Of a DNA stretch of 64,000 bases, positions 28,412 to 36,060 are shown one piece after another; position 1 is the first letter of the stretch, and every line of letters begins with the position of its first letter. The position numbers and the translations under genes are program-made. The DNA lies in NCBI GenBank assembly GCA_958295885.1, contig OY282380.1:3100001-3164000 (forward strand). Direction: 5' to 3'. The stretch comes from Arenicellales bacterium (GTDB lineage Bacteria > Pseudomonadota > Gammaproteobacteria > Arenicellales > JAJDZL01). The notes beneath the pieces are model-generated. The model ran no database searches, was not told the origin of the DNA, and saw only the letters and a program-made list of their open reading frames with translations.

Positions 28412-31063
28412 GTGTTCAGAAAGGATCAGCAAGTTCACCACTCTCGCTTCGGGACAGGACGTGTGATCGCTGATCAAGAAGGCAACACTGTCTATGTCCG
28501 CTTCGGAGATCACATAGAGTCCTGTGAAGCTGATAGCCTGTCCCTACGCTTGGCAGTTGCTGATGAGGTGAAGCAGGGCCAATGGTCTCCGTTGCTGAAT
28601 GTAACTCTTAAAGGCCAGGCTGCGGCCATACGTTCGTTGAACGATGCATGGGGGGTATTCTCCCGTTCGCGCATTGATCTTCTTCCTCATCAGCTCTGGG
28701 TCTGCCACCGGGCGTTGCAGCAGTGGCCTATCCGGCTGCTGGTTGCTGATGACGTCGGATTGGGAAAAACCGTAGAGGCTGGGTTGATTCTGTGGCCCTT
28801 GCTTTCGAGCGGCAAAGTCAGGAGGCTGTTGATCCTGACACCTGCCGCACTCGTGGAGCAATGGCAGTTCCGGCTGCGAACGCTATTCGACATTCGTATG
28901 TCAATGTATCGCCCTGATGTGGATCGGCCCAGAGCTGACTTCTGGAATACCCACCACCAAGTCATTGCATCCCTGCAGACATTGCGTAGCGATCACGCAG
29001 GGAGACACGAACGGCTTTTTGACGCTCCTGTCTGGGACATGCTAATTGTGGATGAGGCGCATCATCTTAATGCCAACGAACAAACAGGCAGTACGCTAGG
29101 TTATAGGTTTGTCAGACGTCTGATTACGGAGCAACGCGTACAGTCATGCCTTTTCTTTACGGGCACACCGCATCGAGGTGATCCATACGGTTTTTGGTCA
29201 CTGTTGAAACTGCTTCGTCCGGAGGACTTCGATCCCAACTTGTCGGATGATGAGCAACTGCCGCTGCTGAGGGATGTGCTGATCAGGAACTTCAAGCAAA
29301 AGGTTACCGACATGGCGGGTGAACAGTTGTTTCAGTCTGTCAACAACAATCCCGAAACCTATGATTACTCAGATACGGAAGAGAAATTCTATCAGCTCCT
29401 GACAGACTTCATTCTCGCGGGGAACGCCTATGCGTCAAGACTGAGGCTGAGCCAGCGTCAACAGGTGAATCTGGTTCTCATCGCCATGCAAAAGATCGCA
29501 TCCAGCTCGGTCGCTGCAATCCGTGCAGCACTGGCCAGACGATTGTACAAACTCAATAACGAAGTAGATGAACTGCGAGAACGTTTTGAGGCAGAATATC
29601 CTCCGGGCGTGGAGGATGCCGATGAAATCGGCGCACTTAATCGCTGGATGAATCAACAAAGATTTCGGCTGCTGGAGGACGAGCTGCCTCACCTCAAGAC
29701 TTTGCTTGAAGCTGCCGAGCAAGTAGAGGAAGAAAGCAAAATCGCTCGCATTGGCGAGATCATTGAGAACCAGTACAGAGACCGTTCTATTCTGTTGTTC
29801 ACTGAGTATAAAGCAACCCAGGCCCTGATGGTTTCGACGCTCATGATGCGCTTCGGCGAAGACCAAGTGGGCTTCATCAATGGGGATGATCGTTTGCTCG
29901 GCGTTCGAAAACCATCAGGCGAAGAAGTCACACTCTCGGCAAACCGTGAAACGACAGCGGCGGCGTTCAACCAAGGCAGAATTCGATTTCTCGTTTCCAC
30001 AGAAGCAGGCGGTGAAGGAATCGACCTTCAGGAGAACTGCCATACGCTGATCCACGTAGATCTGCCGTGGAATCCGATGCGACTCCATCAGAGGGTTGGT
30101 CGATTGAACCGTTATGGTCAATCTCTACCCGTTGATGTCGTTACTATACGAAACCCTAGTACTGTAGAATCCAGGATCTGGACTAAGCTGGAAACCAAGC
30201 TTGGTCACATCATGGAGGCTCTCAGCTATGCCATGGACGAGCCCGAGGACTTGATGCAGATGGTCATCGGCATGGCTGGTCCAGATTTCTTTAATGAGCT
30301 GTTTACGCAGGGACAGTCTGTAGGGCCGGAACGCCTTGACGAGTGGTTCGACGCGAATTCTCGGAGTTTAGGCGGAAAGTCTGCGATTGAGACCGTGAAA
30401 GACTTGGTAGGTCATTGCCAAAGCTTCGATTTGTCCCAACTCGAGGATGTTCCAAAAATGGACTTGCCGGATCTGGAGCCTTTCTTCTACGGATCACTTA
30501 TCAAGAATCGGCGCAGACCGGACCGGACAGGCAGGTCGTTCAGCTTCAGAACACCTAAAGAGTGGCTCGGCTCCCCAGGCGTACGGCAGCGTTACGATAA
30601 TTTGATCTTTCGCCGTAGTCTCCGCGACACTGAGGAGGCCATACAAATTGTGGGCGTCGGGCATCAGGTGTTTGATCAAGCACTGTCCCAAGCGGCGGAC
30701 ATGGACGGTGGATTGGCGCTGTTTCGAGAGTCCAACCATCCAATGGCGGTGTTTCAGATACAGGATGCGGTGACGAGCCGGCAGGTTCACTTACGTCAAG
30801 TGGTCGTTGCTGTTACGGAAGGACAGGGGAATGGATTAATACTGTTGCAAGACGAACAGATTCTGGAGCAGCTGAATCAGCTTCGACCAAGGCGAAAGGA
30901 GAGGAATCTCGCTGATCTATCGATTTCGAGTGAGTTGATGTTGGATTGGCTAAATCAAGCTCGTGCCCACGCCTTGAGAGAGGTCTGTAGCCTCAAACTG
31001 CCATTTAAGGAAATTCTGATTAGTGATCTGGCACTATTTTGGCCGAATGCGTTAAAACTTTAA
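28412..31063 (+). CDS. SNF2-family helicase/ATPase partner of the GHKL protein
   Basis: 883 residues from a GTG at 28412, 80 bp after the GHKL gene. Helicase motifs are all present: Walker A DDVGLGKT (113-120), DEAH at 214-217, TGTPHRG at 250-256, TEAGGEGIDLQ near 530, and QRVGRLNRYGQ near 560. The first ~50 residues (VHHSRFGTGRVIADQEG) form a small beta domain like those at the N-terminus of RapA/HepA-like SNF2 proteins. The C-terminal ~240 residues are unassigned. The enzyme should translocate on double-stranded DNA. It is probably co-transcribed with the GHKL protein and ends at a terminator at 31255. Confidence 0.92.
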   Translation: MFRKDQQVHHSRFGTGRVIADQEGNTVYVRFGDHIESCEADSLSLRLAVADEVKQGQWSPLLNVTLKGQAAAIRSLNDAWGVFSRSRIDLLPHQLWVCHRALQQWPIRLLVADDVGLGKTVEAGLILWPLLSSGKVRRLLILTPAALVEQWQFRLRTLFDIRMSMYRPDVDRPRADFWNTHHQVIASLQTLRSDHAGRHERLFDAPVWDMLIVDEAHHLNANEQTGSTLGYRFVRRLITEQRVQSCLFFTGTPHRGDPYGFWSLLKLLRPEDFDPNLSDDEQLPLLRDVLIRNFKQKVTDMAGEQLFQSVNNNPETYDYSDTEEKFYQLLTDFILAGNAYASRLRLSQRQQVNLVLIAMQKIASSSVAAIRAALARRLYKLNNEVDELRERFEAEYPPGVEDADEIGALNRWMNQQRFRLLEDELPHLKTLLEAAEQVEEESKIARIGEIIENQYRDRSILLFTEYKATQALMVSTLMMRFGEDQVGFINGDDRLLGVRKPSGEEVTLSANRETTAAAFNQGRIRFLVSTEAGGEGIDLQENCHTLIHVDLPWNPMRLHQRVGRLNRYGQSLPVDVVTIRNPSTVESRIWTKLETKLGHIMEALSYAMDEPEDLMQMVIGMAGPDFFNELFTQGQSVGPERLDEWFDANSRSLGGKSAIETVKDLVGHCQSFDLSQLEDVPKMDLPDLEPFFYGSLIKNRRRPDRTGRSFSFRTPKEWLGSPGVRQRYDNLIFRRSLRDTEEAIQIVGVGHQVFDQALSQAADMDGGLALFRESNHPMAVFQIQDAVTSRQVHLRQVVVAVTEGQGNGLILLQDEQILEQLNQLRPRRKERNLADLSISSELMLDWLNQARAHALREVCSLKLPFKEILISDLALFWPNALKL

Positions 31064-31254
31064 ATGATTCTGCCAATATTCAAAAGGATGAGTTCCTGCC
31101 CTAGAGAATTTCTTTTTTCAAATTTAGCGAAATATTGGATTTAGTCTCTGACTTGAATCATGCAGTGCTAGAGAAATTAAGTCTTATTTCGGACTGAACA
31201 TTTCATTTTTATTGTGGCGCAACGGTCGCGATGAGCTCAAATTTGTCAGATAAG

Positions 31255-31283
31255 CGGGGGTGCTTATTTGGCCCCCGATTTTT
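31255..31283 (+). terminator. Rho-independent terminator after the GHKL/helicase pair
   Basis: Hairpin CGGGGG (31255-31260) and CCCCCG (31272-31277) with an 11-nt loop, followed by ATTTTT. It sits 192 bp beyond the helicase stop and overlaps the tail of the methyltransferase fragment on the other strand. Confidence 0.65.
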
Positions 31284-31557
31284 CTGTAATACTTTGAGAT
31301 AAACGAATGATATTTGCTAGAGTTTTAGTAACATGACCCAAATCCAGAATTTTCAGATTCTCTTCCTCTTGTTCACTCCACATCCATGTATCTTTAAACG
31401 CTTCAACAGGTTTTAGATTTTTATATTTACCCTTGAATGGAAGGTTATATGTGCTTTTGGAATTGAATGGTGGATCAAGATAAATCAAATCCACACTGCT
31501 CGTTGGCCATGCAATTTCATCAGTCAAAACACTCAAACAGTCATCGGCTAAATGATT
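31264..31557 (-). pseudogene. DNA methyltransferase N-terminal fragment (DPPF motif)
   Basis: The open frame from the TAG at 31558 to the stop at 31264 encodes DCLSVL, then VDLIYLDPPFNSKSTYN, FKGKY and DTWMWSEQEEE. This is the catalytic motif IV (DPPF) and the following strand of an amino-methyltransferase of restriction or modification type. Start and the rest of the protein are missing: it lacks the SAM-binding FxGxG motif. It is a remnant. Confidence 0.75.
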
Positions 31558-31590
31558 CTATTCACTCTCACTCCTCATAAATTCATAAAT

Positions 31591-31902
31591 CTACTCGTCA
31601 TCCCATACATACTGTTCGTTAATATCATCATATACAGTTGCCCTGTCTCCAAATTTAGTAACTATGACTAGTTTTCTAATTGGATAGATTTTAAAGACTA
31701 ACCTGTAATGGTCGTCTTTGGCTCTGAGTATTCCATCTATGTTTACGAATATTGTCTGAACATGATAAGCACAATAAGTATGTTGAAAACCTTTTAATTT
31801 TTTTATTGCGCTTTCTAAGGGGTCGTTAATTATGTCGGCTAAAAATTCTTCGATATCATCTTTTTCATCTTCTGAAAAATCATAAGAATCAATTTGATCC
31901 AT
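31591..31902 (-). CDS. Small protein, possible RelE/ParE-type toxin
   Basis: 103 residues, AT-rich. The C-terminal half (ILRAKDDHYRLVFKIYP, then KLVIVTKFGDRATVYDD) has the alternating strand and basic pattern of a RelE/ParE-like fold, but no clear catalytic signature. It lies downstream of a 61-residue, Lys/Glu-rich gene on the same strand, which resembles a toxin-antitoxin pair in size and order. The assignment is tentative. Confidence 0.5.
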   Translation of the reverse strand: MDQIDSYDFSEDEKDDIEEFLADIINDPLESAIKKLKGFQHTYCAYHVQTIFVNIDGILRAKDDHYRLVFKIYPIRKLVIVTKFGDRATVYDDINEQYVWDDE

Positions 31903-31966
31903 TACATTATCATAAATGTTGTGCTTCCATTTTGACTGCAGGTTTTGTTTTTTCTTGGCAATTTAT

Positions 31967-32152
31967 TTAACCCCGCCAAATCTTTATAAAGTCTTCAAAT
32001 TGCAAAAATCTTTCTGGATGCTTCTCATAAAATTTTAGTACCTTCTTCGTATCCTTTATGTCAATTTTATCTTCCAATGCCTCAATTTCTTTAAGGGAAC
32101 ATTCATTCTTTTCTTCTAAAAATTTTTTAAACGAGTTTAATTTTTTACTCAT
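31967..32152 (-). CDS. Small Lys/Glu-rich protein, possible antitoxin
   Basis: 61 residues from the ATG at 32152 (an upstream in-frame start at 32182 would add ten). It is helical and charged (SFKKFLEEKNECSLKEIEA and FYEKHPERFLQFEDFI). It precedes the 103-residue candidate toxin by 64 bp on the same strand. No domain match; antitoxin status is inferred from context only. Confidence 0.45.
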   Translation of the reverse strand: MSKKLNSFKKFLEEKNECSLKEIEALEDKIDIKDTKKVLKFYEKHPERFLQFEDFIKIWRG

Positions 32153-32168
32153 TTCACTTCTTCTTTGT

Positions 32169-32450
32169 TTAATTGCTTTCAATAATATTCATTCTGCCAT
32201 CTTCACCAGAAACCAAATTTTTATACTTCAATCTTTTTCCAACCATACCAGCAACAACTTGTTCCATCTGGATAATTGTGTCTAGTTCTCGAAGGTTATG
32301 TCATCCAGCAAATTCTTCAACATCCATAACGGATTCTCGGATTCGATGCTCAATAAACGAAGCTGTTTTCTGAGTAACACCTAAATCTCTATGAAGCTTC
32401 ATGCTCGCAATTCCCTTCAAATCGGTTAGTTGACAGTAAATCGAAATCAC
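32169..32450 (-). pseudogene. IS1595-family transposase remnant, core deleted
   Basis: The frame encodes LTDLKGIASMKLHRDLGVTQ, KTASFIEHRIRES, then directly EEFAG, [TGA], HNLRELDTIIQ and VAGMVGKRLKYKNL. These are the mid and C-terminal motifs of ISXO2/IS1595 transposases, joined after loss of the DDE catalytic core between them. The TGA replaces the Arg found in intact copies (GRHN). The N-terminus is also absent. It is a dead fragment, unlike the larger IS1595 element at 61.7-63.4 kb. Confidence 0.75.
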
Positions 32451-32478
32451 CTATTTACGAAGCGGAAGCTGTGCTTTT

Positions 32479-33186
32479 TCAGTGTTCAATCGCCTCATCC
32501 ATTTGACGCTCGAGGTTCTTGATTATTGACAGCGTCAACTGCAATTGTGGCACTAGGACTGCGATCTCAATCGCTTCTGGAGGAGCCATCGGATCGACGC
32601 CTGGAAACGTCTGCTGGCGCAGAATTGGCAGCAAAGCATCGGCATCGAAACGACGGATGCGATGTTCTTTGAGCAGTTTCTGCAGCTCAGTACGGGTCAT
32701 CCTCTGAGCTTGATGTAGAGTCCGAGCCTGCTGCAGCAAACTCAAAAACCAGCTCTGAGCAACATCTTCGACATTCTCCAACAGGGCTGGAAAACAGGCC
32801 TTTGACAATTGATTTAACTGATTGGATAAATCGACTCATTGTTGAATCAATCTGCTTTTGCAATGCACCAGGCTGCGCATTGTGCGCTGTGCATTTCGGC
32901 AAGCGCGGGCACCTTCCGAAAGGCGTGCTGATCGGTGCGAAGCGCACTGGCGATGACCTGCGCATTGCGTCGCTCGTCCTTGGTGCCGGCGACCGAGAAA
33001 CGGTCGCCAAAGCGGCTCGACTGCTTGGGATTGATCGACCATAGCGTCATGCCAAAAGCCTGCAGTGCCAAGACCAAAGGAACGGTTGGGATTTCCAAGC
33101 CGATTTTCAGATTCTCGACCTAGTGATTGACCCGCTGCAACCGCGACAGCGTCATCTGACGGATCGGTTCGGCCAACTCTTGCAAT
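32479..33186 (-). pseudogene. IS110-family transposase remnant (several frame breaks)
   Basis: The minus strand carries IS110 pieces in order: GMTLWSINPKQSSRFGDRF, SVAGTKDERRNAQVIASALR and TDQHAFRKV (around 32.9-33.1 kb), then, in another frame, QARTLHQAQRMTRTELQKLL and IRRFDADALL (32479-32808). Upstream, an in-frame TAG breaks the N-terminal part (33120 region). The DEDD N-terminal domain and the middle are thus represented but not in one frame, and the C-terminal Ser domain is absent. No intact element ends are seen. Confidence 0.8.
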
Positions 33187-33214
33187 TGACAACCAAGACT
33201 TATTTCGTATCGCT

Positions 33215-33388
33215 TTACGAAGGATGGAACCCTATGACATCAATGACACTGTAGCTCGAATCCATATTTTTTACAAAATCTGGATGGTCCTTATGCGATC
33301 AGTATTTGATATTGAGTTGAACAAAATTCCCTTGGTGGATTAAGTATTCTTCTACGAGTTGCTCAAGAGTGACTTCTTTAGTTGCCAT
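33215..33388 (-). pseudogene. N-terminal remnant of a nuclease-like protein (DSSxSxIDVIG motif)
   Basis: The frame from the ATG at 33388 reads EQLVEEYLIHQGNFVQLNIKY, a TGA, then SHKDHPDFVKNMDSSYSVID and VIGFHP. This N-terminal signature (HPDF...DS..S.IDVIG) is one I associate with a family of restriction-endonuclease-like proteins, in which the TGA position holds Arg. It stops just before the IS110 remnant, which probably truncated it. Confidence 0.5.
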
Positions 33389-33593
33389 AGTCGTTTATGC
33401 AATGCATCGGTGGGCTCCTACGGAAAGAATTCAAATTTCAACTGCAATTTCTTTGCAAATTGATTGTTGTAATGTTCTCAAGATAACAATGCGCGTAAAA
33501 TATATGTTATGAAATGCGTTCTGTCTAATGAACAAGATTAGAAAAATACAAATCGTACGCCATTTCGTGCGATCTCTGCCATGGTGAACAAAG

Positions 33594-33836
33594 ATGACGA
33601 AGATCAGCGTTTCAGAGGCGCGCACTAAGCTGTACAGTTTGATTGACGAAGCAGTGGAATCGCACAAGCCGGTCGTCATCACCGGAAAAGGAGGCAACGC
33701 AGTGCTTCTCGCGGAAGAAGACTGGAATTCCATCAATGAGACGCTGTACTTACTGTCCATTCCCGGTATGGGCGAATCCATAGTTGATGGCATGGATGCC
33801 GATATTGAAAAATGTCATGAGGAACTTGACTGGTAG
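33594..33836 (+). CDS. Phd/YefM-family antitoxin
   Basis: 80 residues with the YefM/Phd core: MTKISVSEARTKLYSLID, then KPVVITGKGGNAVLLAEEDW and ETLYLLSIPGM. The N-terminal half binds DNA as a dimer and the C-terminal acidic tail wraps the partner toxin. The partner here, a YoeB-like toxin starting 2 bp later, has a nonsense codon, so the antitoxin may now be solitary. Operon autoregulation would be expected from the family. Confidence 0.9.
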   Translation: MTKISVSEARTKLYSLIDEAVESHKPVVITGKGGNAVLLAEEDWNSINETLYLLSIPGMGESIVDGMDADIEKCHEELDW

Positions 33837-33838
33837 CG

Positions 33839-34096
33839 TGGAAACTATGCTTCACCCGGCAAGCGAAAAAGGACGCAGAAAAACTGGTTGCTGCTGGCTT
33901 TAAGAAAAAAGCGGAGGAACTGATTTCAATTGTTCAGAATGACCCTTTTCAAACTCCACCTCCTTTTGAAAAACTCGTAGGCGATCTAGCGGGTGCGTAC
34001 TTCCGACGAATCAACTTCCAACACTGACTGGTTTATCAAGAGCTGGAAAACGAGAACACTGTTAAGGTGCTCTGTCTATGGACGCACTACAATTAG
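33839..34096 (+). pseudogene. YoeB/Txe-type mRNA-interferase toxin with an in-frame TGA
   Basis: The frame encodes a recognisable YoeB/Txe toxin: WKLCFTRQAKKDAEKLVAAG, DPFQTPPPFEKLVGDLAGAY, FRRINFQH, [TGA at 34025-34027], then LVYQELENENTVKVLCLWTH. Intact toxins have Arg at the TGA (QHRLVYQ) and this residue is functionally important. No ATG, GTG or TTG lies in frame near the 5' end, so the start may also be lost. It directly follows the antitoxin gene. Confidence 0.85.
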
Positions 34097-34884
34097 TGGC
34101 AAAAAAATGGATGCGAATTAACCTATCCTGAAGAGTCGCTTTAGTCTATCCGCAGCTTCAGCCAGGAAGCTGTGCAAGAATTCTTATTTTTGTAAGATTC
34201 CTAGTTCAGAAAAAAATTTAAATAAATTAAAACAATAAGTTATATTTCTAATATCAACGATAATCAGACTGACGTGGCGATTCTTTCACGGCCTCCGACT
34301 CGCCGTTTGCCATTGTAGCCATTACTCATTCGGCAGGCATCACAGTCGCCGCGACAGGCAATCTATGTCCTGACCCAAGCTGTAGCCGGAAATCGCGCTC
34401 AGCAACCGATAGAATTCTGCCCTGATTGAATTAAATTGGACGAAAGGCGCGCAAACATACCCCTTGTTTCGATAAGATTTGCGCATTGTTCGCACTACTC
34501 AGCATGCAAAATCGTTCTATAAACCCAACAAAAATTTGCCGTTTTGCAGCGGGTATGGAGTGGAAAACTTTTGAAGGGCCGGCATACTTCATCAAGACGT
34601 GATTCTTGATTTTGGCGTAAAAGACTGGCTGTTGCTTGTTGAGTCAGTGACCAGTCAAGGTTTGGCAAACGCTTAACGCCATAAAGAACTAGGTGAATTG
34701 ATCGTGGGTTCAACTGTTGCCTTGTTTACGTGGTGGCTTTTCCAGATTGTGGAGTGATGGAGTGATGGAGTAATATTTGAGTAAAATATTGTTGGAAACC
34801 GAAGTTTCGTGAGTAGATGGGCCGACCAACCTTATTAACGTCAATGGGGAAAGACTTTTGGGGACCGTATGAAAGAGATTAGCA
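34097..34884. other. 788-bp gap, no recognised gene; short tandem repeat and AT dyad
   Basis: No convincing protein. At 34751-34774 an 8-bp unit GGAGTGAT repeats three times (the last copy GGAGTAAT), and at 34772-34790 there is an inverted repeat AATATTT / AAATATT. Both lie ~100 bp upstream of the small membrane protein gene and may be its regulatory region. Confidence 0.45.
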
Positions 34885-35307
34885 ATGGCCGATGAACGGA
34901 AGCAAAAACACTTGGAACTGATACAAGGCGTAATTAACCGACTTTCTACAAACTCGTTTTTATTGAAGGGTTGGAGTGTTATTCTGGTTTCTGCGTTATT
35001 TGTGCTTTCTGCTGCCGACGGGCAAGCCGCTTTTGTGTTCCTAGCTTCTATTCCTGTAATTGTATTTTGGGGTTTAGACGGCTTTTTTCTATGGCAGGAA
35101 CAACTGTATAGAAAGCTCTATGATCATGTCCGCCAGATCAATGATAGCGACATTGATTTTTCGATGGATACCGAACCATTCGAAAATGAAGACCGTTCGC
35201 CAACGTGGGCGAAAGCCATATTTTCGAAAACATTAATACCGTTTCACGGCGTTCTGATTCTTGCTGTTATCGTCGTAGCGGGTGTAACAATCGCCTCTCA
35301 GGGATAA
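34885..35307 (+). CDS. Small two- to three-TM protein beside a TIR-like remnant
   Basis: 140 residues. A charged N-terminal helix (KQKHLELIQGVINRLSTNSF) is followed by two hydrophobic segments (GWSVILVSALFVLSA and AFVFLASIPVIVFWGLDG), a soluble stretch with KLYDHVRQINDS, and a third hydrophobic segment near the C-terminus (GVLILAVIVVAGVTIA). This layout is typical of small membrane proteins found next to TIR-like DUF1863 proteins in defence settings. It appears intact; the TIR partner next to it does not. Effector role is inferred. Confidence 0.7.
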   Translation: MADERKQKHLELIQGVINRLSTNSFLLKGWSVILVSALFVLSAADGQAAFVFLASIPVIVFWGLDGFFLWQEQLYRKLYDHVRQINDSDIDFSMDTEPFENEDRSPTWAKAIFSKTLIPFHGVLILAVIVVAGVTIASQG

Positions 35308-35312
35308 CAGCA

Positions 35313-35699
35313 AGCCAGTGCACAGAGTGTTTTAAGTTTCCATCACACGCCAAATAACGGGTGCGCGGCATCGATGTGATTGAAGGTAATAAGCCCGCAT
35401 CGGATTATGATTGGGAAACCGTGAAGAAAGGTGGAGATACGGCTATCGAGAAATGGATTGCCGATCAAATAAAAGGTCGATCCTGTACGGTCGTATTGGT
35501 TGGTACAAAAACTGCCCGGCGCAAATGGATCACTTACGAAATCATTCAATCGTGGAACAAAGAAATGGGCGTGGTTGGCATTTACATTCATGGCCTGACA
35601 AATTCAGATGGAAAGGTTTCCAACAAAGGCAGGAACCCGTTTGACTCAATTCGCTATAGCAACACCGGAAAATACCTATCTTCAATCGTGAAATGCTAA
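35313..35699 (+). pseudogene. TIR-like (DUF1863/MTH538-type) domain protein, N-terminus frameshifted
   Basis: From GTG at 35361 the frame reads VRGIDVIEGNKPASDYDW, KKGGDTAIEKWIADQIKGRS, VVLVGTKTARRKW, YEIIQSWNKEMGVVGIYIHG and KGRNPFDSI, the body of the TIR-like DUF1863/ThsB-like family. The family's N-terminal strand (SFHxxxD) is visible in another frame just upstream (VLSFHHTPNN, ~35322-35355), and TAA precedes the GTG in frame, so a small deletion has separated them. A protein starting at 35361 would lack the first beta-strand of the fold and is probably not functional. Confidence 0.65.
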
Positions 35700-36060
35700 G
35701 ACCCTGTTGGAACGAGTCGCAAAATGAATTGCGACCGGATCAAATAGCACTTGGCTAACGCGATTGCCGAGCCTAACAAAATCCGCTGGGAATATTTATT
35801 CCCTCTTAAATTTTTCTGTGTATTGTCATTTGAGGAATAGCAAGAAAGGCAGTCGATGGAAGGGTAACAGGAACTTGGCGAGCCAAAGAATTTTACATCC
35901 AAACCGAGTGAAACAATAAAAAAACCGCGCTTTGGCCATCAAGCGACTGCCGCTGATTGTTGGTAGTTGAAGATCCGGAGTGAAGAACTCCCAAGCTTTG
36001 ATTCTTCGCACATACTTGTCGAGTCGGCGTTTTTTCAGTGGAGGCGTTCGCTAAGATTAG
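35700..36060. other. 361-bp gap without recognised feature
   Basis: Lies between the TIR remnant and the DUF3604 gene, which is convergent. Short open frames on the minus strand show no motifs. No clear terminator. Confidence 0.45.

Noticed and set aside
4376-34096. TGA as a sense codon (Arg) across the genome
   Set aside because: Intact genes such as the molybdoenzyme end at TGA followed at once by a ribosome site and the next start, so TGA works as a stop; no known code assigns TGA to Arg.
34495-34713. 72-residue minus-strand ORF
   Set aside because: No motif, no upstream signal, in a region of decayed sequence.
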